A DNA stretch of 64,000 nucleotides from CAWJFJ01 sp963800065 (GCA_963800065.1 CAWCZO010000008.1:62001-126000), one strand, 5' to 3'; positions 26,621 to 35,330 are shown, counted from the stretch's first letter. The notes: a model not told the origin generated them from the letters alone. Numbers and translations: made by a program.

Positions 26621-27303
26621 GGGGCGGCCTGGGGCTCGGGGATGTGGGGCGTCCCATCGCGCATGGGGGGGAAGGTGAAGGTGGCGGCGGTGGTGCCGGC
26701 GGTGATCCGGGTGATGTCGGCCACGGGCAACGTCTCGGTTTCGTCGTCGATGACGAGTTCCCAGCGGCAGTGCGGCGACCGGTCGCCCGGTACCCGTGGC
26801 GGACGGTGGACGGGCCTGATCCGCGCCTTGGGGTTCACGGCCTGGGCGGTGACGTCGAAGGTCCCGTCCTCGATGTGGTGGCACATGTTGGTCACCATGA
26901 CGTCGCCGAAGGGCTCGGCGTCCATGAGCGCCCCGCAGTGGGCCAGCTCGAAGTACCCGTGCGTCTCGTCGAACACCTCGTAGCGGACGTCCATGTAGTG
27001 GTGGGGGAATCCCGGGTCGAGCTGGAGCACCTTGAAGATGGCCGACACGCCGTCGCCTTCGATGTCCATGATCTTCCGGATGCGCTCGCCGTAGAGCGGG
27101 CTCGCACCCGCCCACTCCTCCACCGCCAGCTCCTTCATGACGTCGCCCCCGAAGCGCATGGCGATGGCGGCACACATGGAGCGGTCGAGAAGGTGCACGA
27201 TGAGGGCGAACTCCCGTACCAGCCGGACCAGTGCCTCCTTGGAGAGGTCCTCGTAGCGGAAGTCGGGGTCGAAGGGCCCCGAATAGTCTTTGCGGTCGGT
27301 CAT
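26617..27303 (-). CDS. Uncharacterised protein, first gene of the CYP51 operon
   Basis: 228 aa. I do not recognise it with certainty. The N-terminal half is helical (LVRLVREFALIVHLLDRSMCAAIAMRFG). The middle has a conserved-looking Cys/His set (ELAHCGAL, VTNMCHHIEDGTFD), resembling the family of L-2-amino-thiazoline-4-carboxylate hydrolase-like or DUF6125 proteins. A divalent-metal or thiol role is therefore possible, at low confidence. It has no signal peptide or membrane helix. Its stop overlaps the TetR start (GTGA), and its ATG at 27303 is only 46 bp from the divergent operon. It has no obvious counterpart in the mycobacterial cluster as I remember it. Confidence 0.6.
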   Translation of the reverse strand: MTDRKDYSGPFDPDFRYEDLSKEALVRLVREFALIVHLLDRSMCAAIAMRFGGDVMKELAVEEWAGASPLYGERIRKIMDIEGDGVSAIFKVLQLDPGFPHHYMDVRYEVFDETHGYFELAHCGALMDAEPFGDVMVTNMCHHIEDGTFDVTAQAVNPKARIRPVHRPPRVPGDRSPHCRWELVIDDETETLPVADITRITAGTTAATFTFPPMRDGTPHIPEPQAAP

Positions 27304-27319
27304 GCCGTCAGACTACGGT

Positions 27320-27335
27320 CCAGACAGGTGTCCGG
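27320..27335 (+). promoter_or_regulatory. Imperfect inverted repeat in the divergent CYP51-locus promoter region
   Basis: CCAGACA-GG-TGTCCGG forms a 16-bp palindrome with one mismatched pair (6 of 7 paired). It lies in the middle of the 46-bp region between the two divergent operons. This is where a TetR repressor encoded in the leftward operon would be expected to bind. No experimental support is available here. Confidence 0.4.
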
Positions 27336-27349
27336 CAAGAAGGATGGTC

Positions 27350-28258
27350 ATGGAAGCGGAACCCAGCTCTCCCACCGTCGGGGTGATCGGTCTCGGCGAC
27401 ATCGGCAGCGGCGTGGCCGCCGGGCTCGTCCGGGCCGGGGTCGACCTCGTGGTCTGTGACATCAGGGCGGAGTCGACGGCCCCTTTCGCCGACACCGCCC
27501 GTCTGGCCTCCGACCCCGCCGAGCTCGGCCGACTGGTCGACGTCGTCGTGGTGGCCGTGGTCACCGACGAACAGGTCCTGGCCGTCCTCGACGGCGCCGG
27601 CGGGGCGCTCTCCCGGGCGCGTCCGGGGTCGACGGTCGTGATCGTCTCGACCATCTCCCCCAGCACGTTGACACGGGTGGCCGAACTGGCCGGCGTCTGC
27701 GGCGTCTCCGTGGTCGACTGCGGTGTCAGCGGGGGGCCGTCCTCGGCCGCCGAAGGGGCCCTCATCTCGATGATCGGCGGCGACGACGACGTGGTCGAAC
27801 GCATCCGCCCCGTTCTGGAGGCCTTCAGCTCCCTCGTCGTCCGCATGGGCCCGCTGGGTTCGGGGCTCCAGGCCAAGCTGGCCCGCAACCTGGTCCAGTA
27901 CGCCTCGTGGCTGGCGGCCTACGAAGCCCAGGTGCTGGCCGAGGCGGCCGGCATCGAACTGGCCAAGCTGGCCCAGGTCATCAAGGCCAGCGACGCCCGC
28001 ATCGGGGGGGCCTCGACGCTCATGTTCCGGCGCACGGTGGCGCCCTTCTCGCCCGACGACGACGCCGGTCTCGTCCAGGCCATGCGGACGGCCGCCTCTC
28101 TGGCCCACAAGGACCTCCGGGCGGCGATGGAATTGGGCGACGCGCTCGGCCTCCACCTGCCCCTGGCGGCCATGACCGACGCACGGGCCGACGCCTTGTT
28201 CGGGATCGGGCCCGATGCCACCGTCGGAAACGGTGCCGGCGACGGGAGTTCGCCGTGA
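27350..28258 (+). CDS. 3-hydroxyisobutyrate dehydrogenase-family beta-hydroxyacid dehydrogenase
   Basis: 302 aa. The Rossmann motif GVIGLGDIGSGVA lies near residue 11, the substrate motif is DCGVSGGPSSAAEG, and the catalytic lysine is in GSGLQAKLARN. All three hallmarks of the beta-hydroxyacid dehydrogenase family are present. The start is ATG 27350, with AAGAAGG at proper distance; an ATG at 27344 is too close to that site. It is the first gene of the rightward operon, and its stop overlaps the aldehyde dehydrogenase start (GTGA). Rv0770 in the mycobacterial locus is of the same family. The substrate is unknown. Confidence 0.88.
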   Translation: MEAEPSSPTVGVIGLGDIGSGVAAGLVRAGVDLVVCDIRAESTAPFADTARLASDPAELGRLVDVVVVAVVTDEQVLAVLDGAGGALSRARPGSTVVIVSTISPSTLTRVAELAGVCGVSVVDCGVSGGPSSAAEGALISMIGGDDDVVERIRPVLEAFSSLVVRMGPLGSGLQAKLARNLVQYASWLAAYEAQVLAEAAGIELAKLAQVIKASDARIGGASTLMFRRTVAPFSPDDDAGLVQAMRTAASLAHKDLRAAMELGDALGLHLPLAAMTDARADALFGIGPDATVGNGAGDGSSP

Positions 28259-29721
28259 GCGCGTCCTTCGGCGAGGAGCGGATGCTCATCGACGGGACCC
28301 TGGTGGCGTCGTCGAACGGCGCCACCTACCCGACGATCAATCCGGCCACCGAAGAGGCACTGGGGGTCTGTGCCGATGCCACGGCCGGCGATCTCGACCG
28401 GGCCATCGGTGCCGCCCGCACGGCTTTCGACGAGTCTCCGTGGTCCACCGACGTGGCGCTCAGGGTGCGGTGCCTGCGCCAGCTCCAACAGGCCATGACG
28501 GCCCACGCCGACGAGTTGCGGTCCCTGACGATCGCCGAGACGGGCTCGCCCCTGTTCTTCACGCGTTCGGCCGCCCTCGACGAGCCGGTGGCGTCGCTCG
28601 GGTGGGTGGCCGACCTGGCCGAGAGCTACGAGTGGACGACCGACCTGGGCCGGGCCAAGCCGCTGGGCATGCCGGCGCGCCGCTGGGTCCGTCGCGAGCC
28701 CACCGGTGTGGTGGCGGCCATCACCCCGTGGAACGTTCCCCACCAGATCAACCTGGCCAAGATCGGTCCCGCCCTGGCGGCGGGCAACACGGTGGTGCTC
28801 AAGCCGGCGCCCGACACACCGTGGTGCGCCACCACCGTGGGCCGCCTCATCGTCGAGGAGACCGACATCCCCGCCGGGGTGGTGAACGTGGTGACGTCGT
28901 CGGTCCCCGACTTCGGGGCGCCGTTGGCCACCGACCCCCGCGTCGATCAGGTGAGCTTCACCGGCTCGACCGACACCGGACGCAAGGTCATGGCGGCGGC
29001 GGCCGCCACCGTGAAGCGCGTCTTCCTCGAGCTCGGCGGGAAGTCGGCCTTCGTCGTGCTCGACGACGCCGATCTGGCCGCCGCCTGCGCCACCGCCGCC
29101 TTCATGGTCTGCACGCACGCCGGCCAGGGATGTGCCATCACCACCCGTCTGGTCGTGGCGCGGCGGCAGTTCGACGAGGCCGTCTCTGTGACGGCGTCCA
29201 CGCTGGGGGGATTGGCGGCCGGCGATCCGCTGGACCCGGGTACGGTGTGCGGTCCACTGATCAGCGAACGGCAACGGACCCGGGTGGAGCGGTACATCGC
29301 TCTGATCCCGGAGGAAGGGGGGAGCGTCGTGGTGGGAGGCGGACGTCCGGCCGACCGGCCCAAGGGGTTCTTCGTGGAACCGACCCTGGCCGTGGGACTG
29401 GGCAACGAGGCGCGCGTGGTACGCGAGGAGATCTTCGGCCCCGTTCTCGTCGTCACTCCGCACGACGGGGACGACGATGCCGTGCGACTGGCCAACGACT
29501 CCCCCTACGGGCTCTCCGGTTCGGTGTGGTCCGGGGACCGTGACCGGGCCATGGCCGTGGCGGCCCGCCTGCGAACGGGAACGGTGGGCATCAACGGGGG
29601 GGTCTGGTACAGCCCCGACGTCCCCTTCGGCGGTTACAAGCAGTCGGGGCTCGGGCGCGAGATGGGGGTGGCCGGCTTCGAGGAGTACCTCGAGACCAAG
29701 TCCGTGGCCGAACCGGCATGA
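28255..29721 (+). CDS. NAD(P)-dependent aldehyde dehydrogenase
   Basis: 488 aa, standard ALDH length. TPWNVPHQINLAK (oxyanion Asn and cofactor Lys region), FTGSTDTGRKV, the general base Glu259 in LELGGKS and the nucleophile Cys293 in HAGQGC are intact, as is the C-terminal EEIFGPVL. It oxidises aldehydes to acids. The GTG at 28255 overlaps the preceding stop, and its own stop overlaps the next ATG. Rv0768 (aldA, similar length) is the counterpart in the mycobacterial CYP51 region. It may oxidise an aldehyde made by the P450s or the dehydrogenases (inference). Confidence 0.92.
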   Translation: MSASFGEERMLIDGTLVASSNGATYPTINPATEEALGVCADATAGDLDRAIGAARTAFDESPWSTDVALRVRCLRQLQQAMTAHADELRSLTIAETGSPLFFTRSAALDEPVASLGWVADLAESYEWTTDLGRAKPLGMPARRWVRREPTGVVAAITPWNVPHQINLAKIGPALAAGNTVVLKPAPDTPWCATTVGRLIVEETDIPAGVVNVVTSSVPDFGAPLATDPRVDQVSFTGSTDTGRKVMAAAAATVKRVFLELGGKSAFVVLDDADLAAACATAAFMVCTHAGQGCAITTRLVVARRQFDEAVSVTASTLGGLAAGDPLDPGTVCGPLISERQRTRVERYIALIPEEGGSVVVGGGRPADRPKGFFVEPTLAVGLGNEARVVREEIFGPVLVVTPHDGDDDAVRLANDSPYGLSGSVWSGDRDRAMAVAARLRTGTVGINGGVWYSPDVPFGGYKQSGLGREMGVAGFEEYLETKSVAEPA

Positions 29722-30113
29722 CCACCGAGCGCCGACCGCCGAGACCCGACCGCACCCGGGGCATCGAGAAGATGCGGGAGGTCTACAACTTCACCGTCGA
29801 TCCCGACGACGTGCCCGGGGACTTCGTCGCCTACACCGTCGACCATCTCTTCGGCGACGTCTGGTGCCGTCCCGACCTCGCCGTCCCCGAGCGCCGGTTG
29901 CTGACCATCGGGGTCCTGGCTGCCCTGGGCAAGACCGACTTGCTCGACGTCCAATTCTCGAGCGCCCTGGCCAACGGGGAGCTCAGCGAGGACCAGGTGC
30001 GCGAGATCGTCGTCCATCTGGTCCACTACATCGGGTGGCCTCTGGCCACGGATCTGAGCGCGGCGGCCGAACGGGTCATCGCCCGACGACACGCCAAGGA
30101 CCCGAAGCCGTGA
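29718..30113 (+). CDS. Carboxymuconolactone decarboxylase-like protein
   Basis: 131 aa, helical. The CMD core is recognisable in DHLFGDVWCRPDLAVPERRLLTIGVLAALGKTDLL followed by EDQVREIVVHLVHYIGWP. Instead of a CxxC alkylhydroperoxidase pair there is a single Cys near residue 50, so it belongs with the decarboxylase-type rather than the AhpD-type members. Both ends overlap neighbouring genes by 4 nt. Rv0771 is the mycobacterial counterpart. The reaction in this pathway is unknown; lactone or decarboxylation chemistry is possible. Confidence 0.83.
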   Translation: MTTERRPPRPDRTRGIEKMREVYNFTVDPDDVPGDFVAYTVDHLFGDVWCRPDLAVPERRLLTIGVLAALGKTDLLDVQFSSALANGELSEDQVREIVVHLVHYIGWPLATDLSAAAERVIARRHAKDPKP

Positions 30114-30868
30114 GCAACTACGACTTCTCCGGCAAGGTGGCGGTCGTGACGGGCGCCGGTCGCGGCATCGGTCAGGCCTACGCCGAGGGTCTGGCGGCAG
30201 CGGGGGCCGCCGTGGTGGTGGCCGACATCGACGAGGACAACGCCAAGGCGGTGGCCGAGGCCATTGCCGCCACCGGGGCCAGAGCGGCAGCGACGGGTGT
30301 CGACGTCTCCTCCCCCGACTCCGCCGAGGCCATGGCGGCCGTGGCCGTCGAACGCTTCGGCGGCATCGACTTCCTGGTGAACAACGCCGCCATCTTCGGG
30401 GGCATGAAGCTCGATCTGCTCCTGACGGTGGACTGGGAATACCTCCGACACTTCCTGGCCGTGAACCTCACCGGCGCCCTCGTCTGCACCCGGGCGTGCT
30501 ACCCGTCGATGGCCGAGCGCGGCGGCGGGGCCATCGTGAACCAATCGTCGACGGCCGCCTATCTCTATGCCGGCTACTACGGATGGGCCAAGGCCGGGGT
30601 GAACTCGCTCACCCAGCAGCTGGCTCACGAGCTCGGTGGCATGAAGATCCGGGTCAACGCCATCGCGCCGGGGCCCACCGACACCGAAGCGGCCCGCTCG
30701 GTCGTCCCCGACTCCTACATGCGCCAGCTCGTCGGCTCGCTGGCCCTGAAGCGCCAGGGTCAGCCGGCCGACCTCGTCGGGATGTGCCTGTTCCTGCTCT
30801 CCGATGACGCCCAGTGGGTCACCGGGCACGTCTTCAACGTCGACGGTGGCCAGGTGATGCGTCCCTGA
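30110..30868 (+). CDS. SDR oxidoreductase, last gene of the rightward CYP51-locus operon
   Basis: 252 aa from a GTG at 30110. TGAGRGIG, LVNNAAI, NQSSTAA and the catalytic Y-G-W-A-K are all present, and the C-terminus (VTGHVFNVDGG) is that of classical SDRs of the FabG type. GTGA overlap with the preceding gene. It corresponds in family to Rv0769 in M. tuberculosis, although gene order within the operon differs. It probably acts on a hydroxyl or keto intermediate of the same pathway. Confidence 0.88.
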   Translation: MSNYDFSGKVAVVTGAGRGIGQAYAEGLAAAGAAVVVADIDEDNAKAVAEAIAATGARAAATGVDVSSPDSAEAMAAVAVERFGGIDFLVNNAAIFGGMKLDLLLTVDWEYLRHFLAVNLTGALVCTRACYPSMAERGGGAIVNQSSTAAYLYAGYYGWAKAGVNSLTQQLAHELGGMKIRVNAIAPGPTDTEAARSVVPDSYMRQLVGSLALKRQGQPADLVGMCLFLLSDDAQWVTGHVFNVDGGQVMRP

Positions 30869-30975
30869 CCAGGGTCTCCGCCATCCCGGCGGCCGCCCGG
30901 CGGCGCCGGCATCCTCTGGGCCGCCTCACAGCAAACGGCCAGTCCGCTCCAAGGTGAACTCCCCATGATCTGTCC

Positions 30976-32214
30976 ATGACCACGGCGGAGACGCGGACCG
31001 ACGACACCCAGGCACGGACGGCCACACCGTGCGTCGAGATCGTGGTCCCCGTCTACAACGAAGAGGCGAATCTGGCCGGCAGCGTCCGGCGGCTTCGGTC
31101 CTATCTCGACCGGTCCTTCCCCTTCACCAGCGTGGTCACCGTGGTCGACAACGGCAGCACCGACGCCACGTCGGTCGTGGCCGCCGATCTGGTCTCGGAG
31201 CTCGAGGGTGTCCGGGCCGTCCGACTGACGTCGAAGGGACGAGGGCGGGCCTTGCGGGCCATCTGGTCGACCTCGACGGCCCGCGTCGTCGCCTACATGG
31301 ACGTCGACCTGTCCACCTCCCTCGACGCCCTGCTCCCCCTGGTGGCACCTCTGCTCTCGGGTCACAGTGACGTGGCCATCGGTACCCGCTTGGCTCCGGG
31401 TGCACGCGTCGTCCGTGGGCCCAAGCGTGAATTGATCTCGCGTGTCTACAACCTCATCCTCAAGACCTTTCTCCGCAACGGGTTCTCCGATGCCCAGTGC
31501 GGATTCAAGGCGGCCCGTACGGACGTGGCCAAGCGGTTGCTGCCCTACGTCGAGGACAACGAGTGGTTCTTCGACACCGAGTTCCTGGTCCTGGCCGAAC
31601 GCAGCGGCTTCCGCATCCACGAGGTCCCTGTCGACTGGGTGGACGACCCCGACAGCCGGGTCGACATCCTCACCACCGCGGGCGACGACCTCCGTGGGTT
31701 GGCCCGCCTGTGCTTCGGGGGTGGGTCCGACGCCACCGGTGAGCGCCTCTCCGACCTTCCCGCCACGCTGGCCAGCTTCGTCCGGATCGGGGTGGCCAGC
31801 ACGCTCGCCTACCTGGTCCTCTTCTTCGTTCTGGCCGGAACCCTGGGCCGGTTCGGCGCCGATGCGCTGGCCCTCGCCGTGTGCACGGCGGCCAACACCG
31901 CCGGCCACGGGCGCTACACCTTCGCCCGACGGGGAAAGCCGTCACGCCGCAACCTCGTTCTCGGGGGGATGGCGGTGTTCTCGACGAGCGTCACCGTGAC
32001 CTTCCTGATGCTCGGCCTGGTCGACTGGGCGGGGGTGACATCGTGGTGGCTCCTGGCCGGCCTCCTCGTCCTGGCCAACGCGGCGGCCGCCCTGGTCCGG
32101 TTCGTGGTTCTGCGGAGCTGGATGTTCCGGACCGCCCGGACCAGTCCACCGCCCGACGTGGCCCAGGCCTCCCCGCCCCGGCCCGTTCTCCTCCACGAAA
32201 GGCGGACACCATGA
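30976..32214 (+). CDS. GT2 glycosyltransferase with GtrA-like membrane domain (polyprenyl-phosphate sugar synthase type)
   Basis: 412 aa. Residues about 15-240 are a DPM1-like GT-A domain: VVPVYNEEANL, VDNGSTD, and the D-x-D of AYMDVDLS that binds the nucleotide sugar. Residues about 265-385 have four hydrophobic helices of the GtrA type. The enzyme probably makes polyprenyl-phosphate-linked sugar and helps flip it for use outside the membrane. It is translationally coupled (ATGA) to the GT39 gene, which would use that donor. The arrangement resembles the ykcC/ykcB pair of Bacillus. Confidence 0.88.
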   Translation: MTTAETRTDDTQARTATPCVEIVVPVYNEEANLAGSVRRLRSYLDRSFPFTSVVTVVDNGSTDATSVVAADLVSELEGVRAVRLTSKGRGRALRAIWSTSTARVVAYMDVDLSTSLDALLPLVAPLLSGHSDVAIGTRLAPGARVVRGPKRELISRVYNLILKTFLRNGFSDAQCGFKAARTDVAKRLLPYVEDNEWFFDTEFLVLAERSGFRIHEVPVDWVDDPDSRVDILTTAGDDLRGLARLCFGGGSDATGERLSDLPATLASFVRIGVASTLAYLVLFFVLAGTLGRFGADALALAVCTAANTAGHGRYTFARRGKPSRRNLVLGGMAVFSTSVTVTFLMLGLVDWAGVTSWWLLAGLLVLANAAAALVRFVVLRSWMFRTARTSPPPDVAQASPPRPVLLHERRTP

Positions 32215-34382
32215 CCATCCTGGTCGATCGGCCCGTCGAGGCGGCCCCCGAGCCGTCCCCCGCCGAGCACCCACCCCGGGGCCGGCTGAGCCGGATCGTC
32301 CGTGGCCGCCCCGACGACCCCGCCTGGGTGCGGCCGTCGCTGATCGTGCTCCTGCTGTCCACGGCGGTGGCCTACCTGTGGGCGCTCGGCGACTCGGGTT
32401 GGGCGAACTCCTTCTATGCCGCCGCCGTCCAGGCCGGGACGAAGAGTTGGAAGGCCTTCTTCTTCGGCTCGTCCGACGCCTCGAACTTCATCACCGTCGA
32501 CAAGCCGCCGGCCTCCCTGTGGGTGATGGAGATCTCGGCCCGCATCTTCGGGCTGAGCTCGTGGAGCATCCTGGTCCCCCAGGCCCTCGAAGGGGTGGCC
32601 ACCGTGGCTCTGCTCTACGCCACCGTCCGGCGCTGGTTCCGACCGAGCGCCGCCCTCCTGGCCGGCGCCGTGGCCGCCTCCACCCCGGTGGCGGTCCTCA
32701 TGTTCCGGTACAACAATCCCGACGCGCTCCTCGTCCTGCTGCTCACCCTGGCCGCCTACGCCACCGTCCGCGCCCTCGAGAAGGCCGGCACGATGTGGTT
32801 GGTCCTGGCCATGTCGGCCGTCGGTCTCGGGTTCACCACCAAGATGCTCCAGGCCTTCCTGGTGGTGCCCGCCATCGCCGCCGTCTACCTCTTCACGGCG
32901 CCCACCTCACTGGGGCGGCGGATCCGGCAGTTGTTCGTGGCCGGCATCGCCCTGGTGGTCTCGGCCGGGTGGTGGGTGGCCGCCGTCCAGCTGACGCCCG
33001 CCGCCGACCGTCCCTATATCGGCGGCTCCCAGAACAACAGCCTCCTCAATCTCATCTTCGGCTACAACGGACTGGGCCGGCTCTCGGGGAACGAGTCGGG
33101 CAGTGTGGGCGGGGGCGCGGTGGCCGGTTCGCGGTGGGGACCGACGGGGATCACCCGTTTGTTCCAGGCGGACATGGGCGGGCAGATCTCGTGGCTGATA
33201 CCGGCCGCCCTGATCCTCCTCGTCGCCCTCCTGGTGCTCACGTGGCGCTCGGCGCGGACCGATCGCACCCGGTCCGCCGCGCTCCTGTGGGGCGGTTGGC
33301 TCCTCGTGACGGGACTGGTCTTCAGCTACGCGCAGGGGATCATCCATCCCTATTACAACGTGGCCCTGGCGCCGGCCGTCGGCGCTCTCGTCGGCATCGG
33401 GACCGTGACCCTGTGGCACCACCGCCGTCGCCGGTTGGGTCGCGTCGTCCTGGCCGTCGCCCTGGCGGCCACCGTCGTCTGGTCCTACGTCCTGCTGTCG
33501 CGGTCGCCCACCTGGATCCCGTGGTTGCGTCCGGCCGTCGTGGTCGTCGGCCTCGCTGCCGCCGGCGTCCTGGCCGTGGCTCCCTCGATCCGGGCCAAGC
33601 TCGCCGCCGTGCTGGGCGTGGCCGGACTGAGTGCCGCCCTGGCCGGTCCGGCGGCGTACGCCCTCGACACGGTGGGGACGCCCCATTCGGGAGCGATCCC
33701 CTCGGCCGGACCCACCCTCCAGAGCACGACGCCGGGCGGACCCGGTGGGTTCGCCGGCGGTCCGTCGTTCGGTCGCGGGTTCCGCGGCTTGTCGCCCGGC
33801 GGACTGAATGTCCACCGACCGGGCTCCTTCCCGGCCACGGGCCGGCCGAACGGCTCCTTCGGCGGATTTCCCGCGAGCGGCGGCGGTGGCTTCGGGGCCG
33901 TCGGTGGCGGACCACCGGGCGGCTTCGGCGGACTGCGCCCGGGGGGAGCACCGACCATCGGCGCCGGCGCCGGCGCCGGCTCCGGGTTCCTGAACGCCAC
34001 CACTCCGGGGAGGGCCCTGGTGACGGTCCTCGAGCGCAAGGCGGGGAGCTACCGGTGGGTGGCGGCGACCGTGAACTCCAATTCGGCCGCCGGCTACCAA
34101 CTGGCCACCGACGACCCCGTCATGGCCATCGGTGGGTTCAACGGCACCGATCCCGCCCCCACCCTGGCCCAGTTCGAGAACTATGTCCGCCACGGAGACA
34201 TCCACTACTTCATCTCCAGCGGCGGGTTCGCCGGCGGCGGGTTCGGGCGCCTGGGCGGGGGAGGCGGCAGTGGGACGACGACGGCCGGTCAGATCACCAC
34301 GTGGGTCGAGAGCCACTACACCTCGACCACCGTCGACGGGGTCACCATCTACGACCTGAGCACGGCCCCGCACACGGGTTGA
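32211..34382 (+). CDS. GT39/ArnT-like integral membrane glycosyltransferase with Gly-rich linker
   Basis: 723 aa from ATG 32211. About 11 membrane segments run from residue 42 to 480. An early extracytoplasmic loop (NFITVDKPPASLW) carries the acidic residue typical of dolichyl- or polyprenyl-phosphate sugar transferases. A glycine/proline/phenylalanine-rich stretch follows (about residues 500-595, many GGFGG-like units). A C-terminal extracellular domain with ATVNSNSAAGYQLAT and MAIGGFNGTDPAPTL, as in YkcB-type proteins, ends the gene. It should transfer a sugar from polyprenyl phosphate to a surface acceptor. The acceptor is unknown. Confidence 0.85.
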   Translation: MTILVDRPVEAAPEPSPAEHPPRGRLSRIVRGRPDDPAWVRPSLIVLLLSTAVAYLWALGDSGWANSFYAAAVQAGTKSWKAFFFGSSDASNFITVDKPPASLWVMEISARIFGLSSWSILVPQALEGVATVALLYATVRRWFRPSAALLAGAVAASTPVAVLMFRYNNPDALLVLLLTLAAYATVRALEKAGTMWLVLAMSAVGLGFTTKMLQAFLVVPAIAAVYLFTAPTSLGRRIRQLFVAGIALVVSAGWWVAAVQLTPAADRPYIGGSQNNSLLNLIFGYNGLGRLSGNESGSVGGGAVAGSRWGPTGITRLFQADMGGQISWLIPAALILLVALLVLTWRSARTDRTRSAALLWGGWLLVTGLVFSYAQGIIHPYYNVALAPAVGALVGIGTVTLWHHRRRRLGRVVLAVALAATVVWSYVLLSRSPTWIPWLRPAVVVVGLAAAGVLAVAPSIRAKLAAVLGVAGLSAALAGPAAYALDTVGTPHSGAIPSAGPTLQSTTPGGPGGFAGGPSFGRGFRGLSPGGLNVHRPGSFPATGRPNGSFGGFPASGGGGFGAVGGGPPGGFGGLRPGGAPTIGAGAGAGSGFLNATTPGRALVTVLERKAGSYRWVAATVNSNSAAGYQLATDDPVMAIGGFNGTDPAPTLAQFENYVRHGDIHYFISSGGFAGGGFGRLGGGGGSGTTTAGQITTWVESHYTSTTVDGVTIYDLSTAPHTG

Positions 34383-34427
34383 CGCACCACGGCGGCGGTC
34401 GCACGGTGTCGTCGGCACGTCACCGTT

Positions 34428-35330
34428 TTGACGGCGCCGCGACCCTACGGCAAGGTGCCGGTGGTGGGGAACGCCTTTCTCGACGCGGCGACCGTGCGCC
34501 CGGTCGGTGAGGGCCGTTACCGGGCCGAGCTCGACGAGCGCTGGAATCTCCGGCCGCTGCCCCAGGGCGGGATCATCACGGCCATCGCCGTGCGGGCCAT
34601 GGAGTCGGAGCTGGCCCACGAGGACCAGACTCCGCGCACACTGCACACCACCTTCGCCGCCCAGGTGTTCCACGGTCCTCTCGACGTCGAGGTCGAGGTC
34701 CTGCGGGCGGGCCGCTCGATGTCGCAACTGCGCGCCGAGGTCCGCAATCCCGGGGCTCAGCGCGGTCACCTGACGACCTGTGTCTTCGGCGCCAGTCGTC
34801 GAGGCTTCGATTTCACCGACCTCCGTCCCCCCGAGGTGGTCCCCGACCCCACCACCTGTCCCTCGTACCGTGACCCGCCGCCCGAGGGCGAACCCGTACT
34901 CGAACCGATGCCGTTCTGGGCCCAGCTGGTGGAAGGACGTTCGGTGATCGGCCACGCGCCCTGGGACGATCACGTTCCCGATCGGGCCGAGAGAGCGATG
35001 TGGTACCGCTTCGACGAGACGCCACTGGGCGTCGACGGTCGTCTCGACCCGTTGGCGTTGATCGTCCTGGCCGACACCATGCCCGGAGCCGTCGGGGAGA
35101 TGGTGGGCCGCTCGCGCCAGGCCTGGTTCGCGCCCAGTGTCGATCTCACCGTCCATCTTCTGGACACCTGCCGATCGTCATGGCTCCTGGCCCACAACAG
35201 GGCCCGTTTCGCCGGCGACGGCTACGCGTCGGCCGACATGGCCCTGTGGGACTGCGGCGACGACGGTGGTGCCCCGCCCCGGCTGGTGGCCTATGCGACG
35301 CAGATGTTCCTGTTCACCTTCTCGAGCTGA
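34428..35330 (+). CDS. Acyl-CoA thioesterase-like protein (double hotdog, TesB type)
   Basis: 300 aa from a TTG at 34428 (a GTG at 34455 is possible). The N-terminal hotdog has LPQGGIITAIAVRAME and LHTTFAAQVFHGPLDVEVEVLRAGRS. The C-terminal hotdog has DPLALIVLADTMPGAV and APSVDLTVHLLD with the usual Asp. This is the acyl-CoA thioesterase 4HBT_3/TesB-like fold found in many actinobacteria. It likely hydrolyses acyl-CoA; chain length is unknown. It lies 45 bp after the GT39 gene and has no close functional partner nearby. Confidence 0.8.
   Translation: MTAPRPYGKVPVVGNAFLDAATVRPVGEGRYRAELDERWNLRPLPQGGIITAIAVRAMESELAHEDQTPRTLHTTFAAQVFHGPLDVEVEVLRAGRSMSQLRAEVRNPGAQRGHLTTCVFGASRRGFDFTDLRPPEVVPDPTTCPSYRDPPPEGEPVLEPMPFWAQLVEGRSVIGHAPWDDHVPDRAERAMWYRFDETPLGVDGRLDPLALIVLADTMPGAVGEMVGRSRQAWFAPSVDLTVHLLDTCRSSWLLAHNRARFAGDGYASADMALWDCGDDGGAPPRLVAYATQMFLFTFSS

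Noticed and set aside
32907..35156. A 749-codon minus-strand open frame
   Set aside because: It is antisense to the GT39 transferase and thioesterase genes, has shadow-type composition (Gly, Arg, His, Asp) and no domain. High-GC DNA produces such frames routinely.
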